A DNA stretch of 64,000 nucleotides, from assembly GCF_003667525.1 (NCBI RefSeq), contig NZ_RCUW01000009.1, positions 1 through 64,000 on the forward strand, in the 5' to 3' direction. The translations under genes were made by a program, and so were the position numbers. Within the stretch, counting starts at the first letter, position 1; each line of letters begins with the position of its first letter. This document shows, in pieces, positions 23,891 through 31,041 of this stretch. Under the pieces are notes generated by a model that worked only from the letters and a program-made list of their open reading frames with translations, did not search any database and was not told the DNA's origin. The stretch comes from Mycetocola_B reblochoni. GTDB lineage: Bacteria; Actinomycetota; Actinomycetes; Actinomycetales; Microbacteriaceae.

Positions 23891-24273
23891 TAGTCGGTGC
23901 CTCTCTCGAAATCGCCGCCTCCGAGCAGCAACGCTGCGAACGACGCGACGGTCATGCTGATGTACTGCTCCGCACCCACAGCGGAGCCACGCTTCTTGTG
24001 TGCGACGACACCGATCACGGCGTCATCGTTTCCTCGCTCCACCTCGGCTTCACGGACCCAAGCGGGGAGGTTGTCGCGGGCGGTGTCCTTGCACTCGATG
24101 ACGACACGGCCGCCGCGTATCGTGCGAACACCGCCGATGTCGCCGCGGTCCTTCGACCCCGTCTTCGCGCGCCGCTCCACACGGTCGTCGTCGAGGAGTT
24201 CGGCGAGGGTCGCCGCGATGAGCGACTCGAACCGTGTGCCCGCCGCCTTCGCAGACGACCGCGACCGGGTCAC
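23890..24273 (-). CDS. Holliday junction resolvase-like nuclease
   Basis: 127 residues from GTG 24273, which overlaps the upstream stop (GTGA). It shows the archaeal Hjc-like PD-(D/E)xK pattern: an N-terminal helix (GTRFESLIAATLAELL), RRAKTGSKDRGDIGGV with the acidic residue, and VVIECKD with Glu and Lys. It would resolve branched DNA before packaging. Confidence 0.7.
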   Translation of the reverse strand: MTRSRSSAKAAGTRFESLIAATLAELLDDDRVERRAKTGSKDRGDIGGVRTIRGGRVVIECKDTARDNLPAWVREAEVERGNDDAVIGVVAHKKRGSAVGAEQYISMTVASFAALLLGGGDFERGTD

Positions 24274-24515
24274 GACCGGCCCCCACAGTCGGGGGAGAGC
24301 CAGGCGTCCCACGCCCACACGGCAGCGCACACCGTCGCGGTGAGCGCTCCGAGGAACTGGATACCGCCGAAGCCGAACACGCACGCCGACGCCGCGACGA
24401 GGATGCCACTGAACAGTGGCAGTGCGAGGACCGCCGGCGCCCGATAGTCGGATGCCGGCATCAGGTCCGGCAGCGGGTGACGGTCACGCGCCTCGACAGG
24501 CTCCGGCGCGCTCAC
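24270..24515 (-). CDS. Small membrane protein of unknown function
   Basis: 81 residues from GTG 24515 (GTGA overlap upstream). Two predicted membrane helices (around residues 28-47 and 50-70), separated by a short Gly-rich turn. Not near lysis genes. Unknown function. Confidence 0.55.
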   Translation of the reverse strand: MSAPEPVEARDRHPLPDLMPASDYRAPAVLALPLFSGILVAASACVFGFGGIQFLGALTATVCAAVWAWDAWLSPDCGGRS

Positions 24516-24829
24516 GCTGCCACCGCCCAGACAGTCGCCGGCCGGTACCTGCCCGGGCCCTTCACGCCCGTGTCGACGATGCGGCCCGCCGAGTGCAACT
24601 CGGACACGCGCCGTGCGATGTTGTGCGGGTCGGCCAGCGCCGGCCACCCCATGCCCTCACGTGCCCTGTCGTAGGCGCTGGTGAGCTCGTGGGCAGTCAT
24701 CGGCGTAGCGAGCAGCGTCAGAATCGCTTGCTTCAACGCGGACACCGCGTTCTCATCGAGCGCCGCCGCCGCATCATGCGAGGCCTGCGGGTCGTTCGTG
24801 TGTGCCCGCGGGTAATGTGTTGTTGTCAT
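24512..24829 (-). CDS. Small winged-helix-like phage protein
   Basis: 105 residues from MTTTHYPRAHTND. Residues 30-105 (LKQAILTLLATPMTAHELTSAY, then ARRVSELHSAGRIVDTGVKGPGRY) are a winged helix-turn-helix. First gene of the recombination block; its leader contains a strong hairpin (24856-24885). Possibly a regulator of the replication block. Confidence 0.6.
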   Translation of the reverse strand: MTTTHYPRAHTNDPQASHDAAAALDENAVSALKQAILTLLATPMTAHELTSAYDRAREGMGWPALADPHNIARRVSELHSAGRIVDTGVKGPGRYRPATVWAVAA

Positions 24830-24855
24830 CAGTTCGTTTCCGTTTCTGTTGATGC

Positions 24856-24885
24856 GTGGGGCATCCCGGCCAGGGGATGCCTCAC
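24856..24885. other. Hairpin in the leader between divergent phage genes
   Basis: GGCATCCC and GGGATGCC flank a 6-base centre, with GTG and CAC extending the arms. On the minus strand it is the 5' leader of the winged-helix gene and is followed by GCATCAACAGAAACGGAAACG; a related GCATCAAC segment precedes the gene at 25527. Confidence 0.5.
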
Positions 24886-24899
24886 AGATTTGATTGCCG

Positions 24900-24905
24900 G
24901 TAATC
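24900..24905 (+). promoter_or_regulatory. Putative -10 element of a leaderless plus-strand gene
   Basis: TAATCT ends seven bases before the GTG start at 24913, the spacing of a leaderless transcript in actinobacteria. No convincing -35 or ribosome site is visible. Confidence 0.35.
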
Positions 24906-24912
24906 TCGGCAC

Positions 24913-25500
24913 GTGTCAGTCGACAACTGGATCTCCGTCGTTGCGGTCGTTGTCGCGCTCGGCGGAGTCCTGCTCGCCGCCCGCGCTAATCGCGCAGCGA
25001 AGAAGGCCAACGAGTTGGTAGCCGAGACGAACGCTCACGCCGCCGATGCCGTCCGTGAAGCCAAAGACGCGAACCGCATCGCGGAACACGCCAACGAGCT
25101 CAGCGAGCGAACTCACCTGGTCGTCGAGCGGGAGGCTGCCCAGCGAGCGGAGCAGCACATCGTTGAGTGGGGCATCCAATGGCATGAGCGCCTCTCGCAG
25201 TTCATCGTCGTGAACCACGGCACAGATGAAGCGCACCGAGTAGCGGTGGTGACCCGCAGCCCACACTTCCGCAAAACGAGTGAGTTCCCGTCGGTAAAGC
25301 CGGGCATTGAGAACGCTGTCGTTGTGCCTGTCCCCGAAGTCGCTCAGCGCCGGCATAAGGAACGAATGCCGCAGCGGGAAGCTGATGGGCGACTCGTCTT
25401 CGTTTCCACTCCCTACGCGGAGAGACTGTCGGTCCTCATCACCCACGAGACCGCGCTCAGGCAGAAGCGAGATCAGGTCTTTGAGCTCACTGCGAGCTAG
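24913..25500 (+). CDS. Membrane-anchored coiled-coil protein (possible lysogenic conversion gene)
   Basis: 195 residues, GTG start. One N-terminal membrane helix (residues 6-25, WISVVAVVVALGGVLLAARA), then a long Ala/Glu/Asn-rich coiled coil (27-75) and a mixed domain to residue 195. It points against the lytic operon, which suggests expression in the lysogen. Such anchored proteins can serve in superinfection exclusion or other host-altering roles, but nothing in the sequence proves this. Confidence 0.65.
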   Translation: MSVDNWISVVAVVVALGGVLLAARANRAAKKANELVAETNAHAADAVREAKDANRIAEHANELSERTHLVVEREAAQRAEQHIVEWGIQWHERLSQFIVVNHGTDEAHRVAVVTRSPHFRKTSEFPSVKPGIENAVVVPVPEVAQRRHKERMPQREADGRLVFVSTPYAERLSVLITHETALRQKRDQVFELTAS

Positions 25501-25526
25501 TGAGTAGAGGTCATCGAGACGATCGA

Positions 25527-25793
25527 TCACGACTCGCCGCCGATGTAGCGGGCGTAGATCTCGTCTGCACGCGACCCGCGGTTGCCCCGTGATACCGCGT
25601 CGAAGTGCCCTGCCGGGCGCATCCCGATGTAGGTTCCTGCCTTGATGTGACGAACCATGCTCGGTGACGCGTCTGTCGCGACGAGCGCCCACTCGCCGGG
25701 GCGGTTGCGGAGTTGGTCCGCGGTGTCCTTCCAGTCGTCCACGTGCTTCTTACGGCCGTGCGCGGGAGGTTCTTTGAACTCAAGCTGCGCCAT
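25527..25793 (-). CDS. Small phage protein of unknown function
   Basis: 88 residues from MAQLEFKEPPAHGRKKH. A compact mixed fold with VRHIKAGTYIGMRPAGHFDAVSRG and RADEIYARYIGG. Its leader carries a hairpin at 25831-25866 and a GAACGGAGAACGAC ribosome region. Function unknown; small genes of this kind are common in early regions of actinophages. Confidence 0.55.
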   Translation of the reverse strand: MAQLEFKEPPAHGRKKHVDDWKDTADQLRNRPGEWALVATDASPSMVRHIKAGTYIGMRPAGHFDAVSRGNRGSRADEIYARYIGGES

Positions 25794-26185
25794 GTCGTTC
25801 TCCGTTCGTTGATGCCTGCGGGCGTTACCTCTTCACCGCGTGCGCCTCTACGCACGACCGGTGAAGGTGTGGGCGCGCCGACCCGCAACCTGCGATGAGG
25901 AAGCCGGCGCCCCGTGAACCCGTACTGCTTGCGCCGCCACCACCGCGTATCTCACGGCCATGACGGCTGCCCACCACGTCGCCGCTGCATCTCGCTCACG
26001 GCCGGTCTGGGCGTTTTCCTTCCCGCGGTTGTCAGGCGCGGGGCATCCCCTTCTCCTCTTCGGTAGGGGGTAGTTCGCTGTGGAGTTGTCAAGGTGCTGG
26101 CCCGGTTTCGGGCGCGCCAATTACCGCCCCGCAACGGGCGTGGATTGGCGGAGAATGTGGGGCCGCGCTCAGAGGCGGCGTCGGG
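25794..26185. other. 392-base gap: leader hairpins, no convincing gene
   Basis: It contains a hairpin at 25831-25866 (CTTCACCG with CGGTGAAG, and an inner GTGCG/CGCAC), a hairpin at 26115-26150 (CGCCAAT with ATTGGCG plus an inner CGCCC/GGGCG) after the antirepressor stop, and TTGACA on the minus strand at 26092-26087 without a good -10. A 90-codon minus frame (25848-26120) has no ribosome site and overlaps these structures. Confidence 0.55.
26115..26150 (-). terminator. Hairpin after the antirepressor gene (putative terminator)
   Basis: CGCCAAT pairs with ATTGGCG and CGCCC with GGGCG around a 6-base loop. No T tract follows on the minus strand, so it may be an RNA-stabilising or Rho-linked structure rather than an intrinsic terminator. 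Confidence 0.4.
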
Positions 26186-26926
26186 TCAAGCTGCGGTAGG
26201 GGTGTAGCGGTTGATGAAGTAGGACTGGCCCTTGCCGGTGACCTTCGGTGTCTTGTTCACGGTGACGTGACCATCGGAGTGCGTGATCGCGGTCTCCTTG
26301 ATCTTGAACAGCTCCAACTCCATCGCCTTCTGCGTCGGCATGTTGTAGTCGGTGCCCTCACGCTTGATGAGGAACCCCTCGTCCCGGAGCTTCGCGAAGA
26401 GGCGGTTCTGACCGATCTCGATGCCGTTACCCCGCAGGATCTTCGCGAGCTCGCCGACAAGGATCGTGGCGTCCGATGTCGCGACGGAGTCCGCGAACAG
26501 TACCTTCGGGGCGTCGGCCTCCACTCGAGCTGCAAGCTGAGCCCGCTCAGCCTCTGACTCGAGCACCATTCGCGCCAGGTCTGACTTCGTGATCTCGGCG
26601 ACGCGACCGTAGGTACCGGTCTTCCGGATCTGCGGGAGCACCTCCGAAGTGATCCACCGACGGAACGCAGCCGCTTCGGGTTTGTCCGAGCGGATCACGA
26701 CTTCGTACATGCCAGCCTCAGACACGATGGTTGCGTTCTGGATGCGTCCAAGCCTGTCCGGGATGGGATGATTCTGAATCACCCCATCGTCGAGGCGGTC
26801 CGCGCGGTACTGACTCAACCCAAGAACGCGGGTGAGGTCGGCGAGGACGAACCACGGCTCGCCCTCGATAGCGACCACACGAACCTGGTGCTGGTCGAAG
26901 GTGAACGGTACGATGTTGTTGGACAT
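26186..26926 (-). CDS. ant: Phage antirepressor (BRO-N plus KilA-C)
   Basis: 246 residues from MSNNIVPFTFDQ. The first 105 residues are a BRO-N domain (VRVVAIEGEPWFVLADLTRVLGLSQYRA, then RWITSEVLPQIRKTGTY); residues 155-246 are a KilA-C domain (GELAKILRGNGIEIGQNRLFAKLRDEGFLI). Such proteins bind DNA or repressor to favour lytic growth. Start at 26926 is preferred because TTGGAG lies just upstream; an in-frame ATG at 26995 would translate through a hairpin. Probably controlled from the Cro-side promoter. Confidence 0.85.
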   Translation of the reverse strand: MSNNIVPFTFDQHQVRVVAIEGEPWFVLADLTRVLGLSQYRADRLDDGVIQNHPIPDRLGRIQNATIVSEAGMYEVVIRSDKPEAAAFRRWITSEVLPQIRKTGTYGRVAEITKSDLARMVLESEAERAQLAARVEADAPKVLFADSVATSDATILVGELAKILRGNGIEIGQNRLFAKLRDEGFLIKREGTDYNMPTQKAMELELFKIKETAITHSDGHVTVNKTPKVTGKGQSYFINRYTPTAA

Positions 26927-26953
26927 TTGAATCTCCAAGTTCTTGTTGTCTTC

Positions 26954-26980
26954 GCCCGGTGTTCCAGCACCGGGCTTTTT
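26954..26980 (+). terminator. Intrinsic terminator on the strand opposite the antirepressor
   Basis: GCCCGGTG, loop TTCCAG, CACCGGGC, then TTTTT on the plus strand. It lies just upstream of the antirepressor start, so it would end an antisense RNA that covers the ribosome site of that gene. Confidence 0.65.
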
Positions 26981-26991
26981 CGTTGCGGGGG

Positions 26992-27189
26992 TCATCGGAG
27001 CGTGCGGTTCTGCTTGGTGGACTCGAGCCAGGCGTAGACATCTGTGTCGGCGTATCGCACGAGGTTGCTCATCTTGGAGTAGACGGGGCCGACGCCAGTT
27101 GTCCGCCAGTTACCGAGCGTGCTCACGGGGACTTCCAAATAGGCGGCAAGCGTCTTGGGAGAGGAGAAGGGCGGAAGCCGATCGTTCAT
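26992..27189 (-). CDS. Excisionase/AlpA-like DNA-binding protein
   Basis: 65 residues with a MerR-type helix-turn-helix: PKTLAAYLEVPVSTLGNWRTTGVGPVYSKMSNLVRYADTDVYAWL. This is the architecture of phage excisionases and DNA-binding cofactors of integrases. Its place right after the Cro-like gene, at the start of the lytic operon, suits an excisionase. Overlaps the neighbour by ATGA. Confidence 0.7.
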   Translation of the reverse strand: MNDRLPPFSSPKTLAAYLEVPVSTLGNWRTTGVGPVYSKMSNLVRYADTDVYAWLESTKQNRTLR

Positions 27190-27407
27190 GCTGCAACCTC
27201 AGCGGGATACGAGATGACTTCGATGCTCACGCCGAGGCCGATGGCGAGCTTGCGAAGGATGAGTGCAGACGGCTGCCGAGAGCCGTTCTCGAGTTTGGTC
27301 AGGTACCCGGGGTCGATGCCCGCTCGCTCTGAGAGGTCGCGGCTGCGGAGCCCGAGTGCTTCACGGAGGGCCCTGACGGTGGCTCCGTTGAGTCGTCGTG
27401 TCGTCAT
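27186..27407 (-). CDS. Cro-like XRE-family regulator
   Basis: 73 residues from MTTRRLNGATVRALRE with an XRE helix-turn-helix (LGLRSRDLSERAGIDPGYLTKLENGSRQPS). It is the first lytic gene, divergent from the repressor. The start is 6 bases after a TACGCT -10 element, so the message is probably leaderless; the longer frame to 27452 would include the promoter. Confidence 0.75.
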   Translation of the reverse strand: MTTRRLNGATVRALREALGLRSRDLSERAGIDPGYLTKLENGSRQPSALILRKLAIGLGVSIEVISYPAEVAA

Positions 27408-27530
27408 GGGTCCAGCGTAGGCAAGAATCCTGCCGAATCCAAAGCTTGTCAAGAAAAAAAACTTCGTATCCGCGCGGGCTAGCGGAAAATAGGGGTGTCG
27501 AGCTTGCCAGTTCTTGCCTAGAATCGGAAC
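27408..27530. promoter_or_regulatory. Genetic switch region between repressor and Cro-like genes
   Basis: Minus promoter: TTGGAT (27442-27437), 17-base spacer, TACGCT (27419-27414), six bases from the Cro-like ATG. Plus promoter: TAGAAT (27519-27524), six bases from the repressor ATG, with a weak -35. The 10-mer TTCTTGCCTA occurs once in each direction and overlaps both -10 regions (27511-27520 plus; 27418-27427 minus). A palindromic CTTGTCAAG sits at 27445-27453. These are candidate operators. Confidence 0.65.
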
Positions 27531-27992
27531 ATGATCTCAGGACAGGCCTTCAAGCAAGCTCGCTACATTCGCGATCTCACTCAGCGGCAAGCGGCTGCGC
27601 TGATCGGCGTCTCAGAGCGGACAATCGGCAACTGGGAACGGGGACAATCGATCCCGCAGAAGTACTGGGATGTCATTCGCGAGGAACTCGATGTTCCTCA
27701 CGAGCCGGGTACTGACCCGTCGCAGTTGGCCTCTCAGCAAATGCTTCAGCAGCTTCGCAACGACCGGCCCTCCTTTGAGTTCCGCGATCAGCTGCGCGGC
27801 GTTCCGGACGTTGCGCTTCTGGACGAGCTCTTGTGGCGGGCGCTTCGCGTTCGTGCGGCCGATGTCGGTGGCGGGCCTGAAGGTGAGAACGTTCACTTCC
27901 TGCACAGTCGCGACGCGTCGCCCGAGATCCCCAGCAGCGGCATCGCGGCGATGAAGGGGGAGAAGACAATGGACGAGCCCTGGGCGGAATGA
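27531..27992 (+). CDS. XRE-family repressor (probable immunity repressor)
   Basis: 153 residues. Helix-turn-helix at residues 7-45 (FKQARYIRDLTQRQAAALIGVSERTIGNWERGQ), then a linker and a helical region at 60-110 (SQLASQQMLQQLRN and DVALLDELLWRALRVR) that may dimerise. It is divergent from the Cro-like gene and is followed, with an overlapping ATGA, by an ImmA-like protease, the arrangement of ImmR/ImmA systems. It should hold the prophage silent. Confidence 0.75.
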   Translation: MISGQAFKQARYIRDLTQRQAAALIGVSERTIGNWERGQSIPQKYWDVIREELDVPHEPGTDPSQLASQQMLQQLRNDRPSFEFRDQLRGVPDVALLDELLWRALRVRAADVGGGPEGENVHFLHSRDASPEIPSSGIAAMKGEKTMDEPWAE

Positions 27993-28390
27993 TCGGAGGT
28001 GTTGTGCGTGAGCTAGTTGCGTACGCCGCTCGGCGTGGCCTCTCTATCCACGGCGCCCACCTCCCAGATCCATATCTCGGCTACTACGAGCACGCTCAGG
28101 CGCGAATTTGGTACAGCCTCGACCTGACGCGCGCTGAGCGACGCGTCGTTGTTGCTCACGAGCTAGGGCATGCCCGCTACGGCCACACCTGTGACTCGCC
28201 CAGAGAGGAGCGACAAGCCGATCGCTTCGCCGCGCAGCTCCTGATCCGCCCTCGTGACTACGAGCAAGCCGAAAGGGTGAGCGCAGATGCACACGCCATT
28301 GCAGAGGAGCTGAACGTGACTCCAAGGCTCGTCGAGGTATATCGAGTTCACTGTCTCCACCAAATCAAACCGCTTCTATCCCACGCGTAG
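27989..28390 (+). CDS. ImmA/IrrE-family metallopeptidase
   Basis: 133 residues. The zinc motif HELGH (57-61) and the downstream glutamate in PREERQADRFAAQLL are those of ImmA/IrrE proteases, which cleave the cognate XRE repressor upon a host signal and trigger induction. It is coupled to the repressor gene. No other domain. Confidence 0.85.
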   Translation: MIGGVVRELVAYAARRGLSIHGAHLPDPYLGYYEHAQARIWYSLDLTRAERRVVVAHELGHARYGHTCDSPREERQADRFAAQLLIRPRDYEQAERVSADAHAIAEELNVTPRLVEVYRVHCLHQIKPLLSHA

Positions 28391-28400
28391 GAATCACATC

Positions 28401-29690
28401 ATGGCAAAGGTTTGGATAGTTGATCTCTGGGTGAAGGACGCGAAGGTGCGCCTCGAAACTGGGGAGACTATAAAGGTAAGCCCCCCGCCGGCACAGCTCC
28501 GGCACTTATCGAAGCTGGAAGATCGTTTCAAGACTTCACGCTTTCAGACCGGCAGTCGCTGGCGCCTTAGTTGGTACGAGGATACCGTTCAGGGGCGCAA
28601 GCTTCGAGCGCAGCTGTTCCGCGACAAGCGGGACGCTGAAGCTGCAGCTGCCGAGATGGAAGATGACATCCGGTCGGGGCGCTACATTTCCCCGCAGTCA
28701 AGAAGGACGCTCTTCATGGATGCTGCGGCCGAGTGGTTGGCCTCAAAGAAGCAGCCGAAGCACGCGACTCTTCACCATTACAAGCGCGATCTGCGAATCT
28801 ACGTCAACCCGCGGTGGGGTCGCATGCCGCTTGCGCAGATAACGCGACGAGACATTGATGCGTGGGTTGGGGACTTGATAAGTGGCGTGGCGCCGCGCGA
28901 GTACCGAAGTCAGAATGACGAAGCGGTGCCGCTGGGGGTCTCCAGCGTCCACCGAATCGCGGGGGTTGTCTTTGCTGGAGTCTTGAAGCATGCGGTAGCT
29001 AGCGGATACATCCACCAATCGCCTTACAAAGGCGTGGAGTTGCCGCGGCCCCAAGAAACCGGAGAAGAGCTCGTCATTCTCGACCATGCATCGATCGCTG
29101 CATTGGCGGAATCCGTCGTAGCACCTTCTGGCCGAAAGACAGACTCAGTGCTGATCTACTTTCTCGCGTACACAGGCCTGCGTATCAATGAGGCTCTCGC
29201 TTTGCGGTGCGATGACGTCGACCTCAGGCGGCGGCGCGTGCGCGTATTGAGGACATGGACGCTCGGCCAAAGCGGAGAGCGAGTTGTCGGCCCTCCGAAG
29301 ACGTGGGAGAGGCGTTCCGTCCCCCTAAGTAAGTTCCTCTCGCAGATGGTCGAAGACCTTGTTGAAGGTCGGCCCGGTGACGCGTGGGTGTTTACTGCGG
29401 CTCGAGGCGGAAGCATCCACGACCACAACTGGCGAAACCGTGTTTGGAACAAGGCGGTGGCCGACGTCGGTCTGGAAAGGCCAGGGCTAACGATTCACAA
29501 GCTCCGACACTCCGCCGCGAGCTCTGCCATCGCGGCCGGCGCCGACGTCAAGTTGGTCCAACGGATGCTCGGACACAAGGATGCCACTGAGACACTGAAT
29601 ACGTACGGGCACCTGTGGCCGGATCGTATGGACGCGGTGGTGGAAGCCGTCGACCGCGCGCGCTTGAAGGCGATTGGCAAGTCCGCATAG
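28401..29690 (+). CDS. int: Tyrosine recombinase integrase
   Basis: 429 residues. Residues 50-100 form an arm-binding region (SWYEDTVQGRKLRAQLFRDKRDAEAAAAEME), 105-200 the core-binding SAM-like domain, and 220-420 the catalytic domain with Arg261 (GLRINEAL), Lys300, His366 and Arg369 (HKLRH), His392 and the nucleophile Tyr402 (NTYGH). All the active residues are present, so it should be functional. It reads towards the tRNA-Thr gene that serves as target. Confidence 0.9.
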   Translation: MAKVWIVDLWVKDAKVRLETGETIKVSPPPAQLRHLSKLEDRFKTSRFQTGSRWRLSWYEDTVQGRKLRAQLFRDKRDAEAAAAEMEDDIRSGRYISPQSRRTLFMDAAAEWLASKKQPKHATLHHYKRDLRIYVNPRWGRMPLAQITRRDIDAWVGDLISGVAPREYRSQNDEAVPLGVSSVHRIAGVVFAGVLKHAVASGYIHQSPYKGVELPRPQETGEELVILDHASIAALAESVVAPSGRKTDSVLIYFLAYTGLRINEALALRCDDVDLRRRRVRVLRTWTLGQSGERVVGPPKTWERRSVPLSKFLSQMVEDLVEGRPGDAWVFTAARGGSIHDHNWRNRVWNKAVADVGLERPGLTIHKLRHSAASSAIAAGADVKLVQRMLGHKDATETLNTYGHLWPDRMDAVVEAVDRARLKAIGKSA

Positions 29691-29819
29691 GAGCAGTTCC
29701 ATGCTGCCAAGCCGATGGCCATCGTGTCGGAATCGTGTCTTTGTCAGATTCGCGAGCGACAAGATTTCGACCACAGGCGCCGAGTGCCGCTATTCCACGC
29801 GGTTTTCAGATGTCGATTG
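29691..29819. other. Prophage-host junction next to tRNA-Thr
   Basis: 129 bases without a gene between the integrase and the 3' end of tRNA-Thr. The crossover core should lie in the tRNA 3' half or this stretch; the second att copy is beyond the left window edge, so the core cannot be defined here. Confidence 0.5.
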
Positions 29820-29892
29820 AGCCGGCTACGGGACTTGAACCCGTAACCTTCCGATTACAAGTCGGATGCGCTACCAATTGCGCCAAGCCGGC
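29820..29892 (-). tRNA. tRNA-Thr (anticodon TGT)
   Basis: A full cloverleaf on the minus strand: acceptor GCCGGCT paired with AGCCGGC, D-arm GCGC...GCGC, anticodon stem TCCGA/TCGGA with loop CTTGTAA (anticodon TGT), and T-arm with GGTTCAAGTCC. Discriminator T; CCA not encoded. Prophage DNA abuts its 3' end. Confidence 0.9.
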
Positions 29893-29907
29893 GGGTGCCT
29901 CGGCACA

Positions 29908-29937
29908 ATCATAGGCGGTGGCTCCGTCGCCCGACAA
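29908..29937 (-). promoter_or_regulatory. Promoter of tRNA-Thr
   Basis: Minus strand: TTGTCG (29937-29932), 18-base spacer, TATGAT (29913-29908), 15 bases before the mature 5' end at 29892. Confidence 0.6.
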
Positions 29938-30031
29938 AGCGCCGCGTTCGAGGTCGGTCGGAGGTATCGTTGACGGGTTGCCCAGGAGGGCGACGGGTGG
30001 ACCGCGCCCCCGCGCGGCTGGAGGACGCGAC

Positions 30032-30973
30032 GTGACCCGGACCAGGATCCTCGCCCTCATCGCCGCCGTGCTCTGCGGCGTGCTGATGGCGGTGCAGGCG
30101 CGCATCAACGGTGAGCTCGCGTCGCGAATGGACGACGGCCTCCTCGCGGCGACGATCTCGTTCGGCAGCGGTCTGGTGATCATCGGCGTCGTCACGCTGT
30201 CGGCCCGCGCCGGGCGGCGCGGACTGGTGAGCATCGCGCGCAGCGTCGCCGGGGGCGAGTTCCCCGCGTGGGGTCTGCTCGGCGGTGCGGCGGGCGCCGC
30301 GCTCGTCTTCTCCCAGAGTGCCACGGTCGGACTCATCGGCGTCGCCCTGTTCAGCATCGCCCTCGTCGCCGGCCAGACGGTGAGCGGCGTCCTGATGGAC
30401 CTGTGGGGGGTGGGGCCCGCGGGGCGGGTGCCGATCACGGTCACGCGCGGTGCGGGCGCCGCGCTCACGCTCGTCGCCGTCGGCTGGTCGGTGCTGGCCC
30501 ACCTGGACGGGGCGATCCCGCTCTGGGCGATCCTCGCTCCGCTGCTGGCCGGCATCGGTGTCGGCTGGCAGCAGGCGATGAACGGCCGAGTGCGGCGGGT
30601 GGCCTCCAGCGCCGCGTCCGCCACGCTGGTGAACTTCACGGTCGGGACGGCGGTGCTGCTGCTCGGCATCCTCGTCAGGGCGCTCGTCGTGCCCGGGCGG
30701 CTGCCGACGCTGCCGCCGGAGCCCGGCCTCTACGTCGGCGGCGCGCTCGGCTGCGTGTTCATCGGTGCGACCGCGCTGCTGGTGTACCGCCTCGGTTCCC
30801 TGCTGCTCAGCCTGGGAACGGTCGCCGGGCAGATGATCGCCTCGCTCGTCATCGACGGCGTTCTCGCGCCCACCGACATCGGCGTCCCCGTGAGCACGGT
30901 CGTGTCGGTCGTGCTCGCGCTGGCGGCGATCGTCGTGGCGTCGATCCCCGTGCGCCCCCGCCCTCGCCCCTGA
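30032..30973 (+). CDS. YdcZ-type (DMT superfamily) membrane transporter
   Basis: 313 residues from GTG 30032, preceded by GGAGG seven bases upstream. It has about ten predicted membrane helices in two related halves, each opening with a motif such as LMAVQARINGELASRM and GWQQAMNGRVRR, the signature of the YdcZ/DUF606 group of drug/metabolite transporters. The substrate is unknown. The frame is open further upstream but without a ribosome site. Confidence 0.75.
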   Translation: MTRTRILALIAAVLCGVLMAVQARINGELASRMDDGLLAATISFGSGLVIIGVVTLSARAGRRGLVSIARSVAGGEFPAWGLLGGAAGAALVFSQSATVGLIGVALFSIALVAGQTVSGVLMDLWGVGPAGRVPITVTRGAGAALTLVAVGWSVLAHLDGAIPLWAILAPLLAGIGVGWQQAMNGRVRRVASSAASATLVNFTVGTAVLLLGILVRALVVPGRLPTLPPEPGLYVGGALGCVFIGATALLVYRLGSLLLSLGTVAGQMIASLVIDGVLAPTDIGVPVSTVVSVVLALAAIVVASIPVRPRPRP

Positions 30974-31041
30974 GAGGTTCTGAGGGTAGCCTAAGTGTTT
31001 GGGGCCGCTCGGCCCCGACCACTGTGACGAAGGGACAGCCC

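Larger units (their letters stand above)
116..29820. mobile_element. Siphovirus-type prophage integrated at tRNA-Thr (left end outside window)
   Basis: A continuous set of phage genes runs from the tape measure (left) to a tyrosine integrase (28401-29690) that stops 129 bases from the 3' end of a tRNA-Thr gene, the usual layout of a tRNA-targeted att site. Lytic genes are on the minus strand in one long operon-like series; lysogeny genes are on the plus strand. The insertion sequence at its left visible edge interrupts the tape measure. The second attachment site and the lysis, minor tail and receptor-binding genes would be left of position 1. Confidence 0.9.

Noticed and set aside
25848..26120. 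90-codon minus frame in the early phage gap
   Set aside because: No ribosome site, overlaps hairpins, composition unlike neighbouring proteins.
26954..26980. Terminator of the antirepressor gene
   Set aside because: The T run is on the opposite strand and the hairpin is upstream of the gene, not after it.
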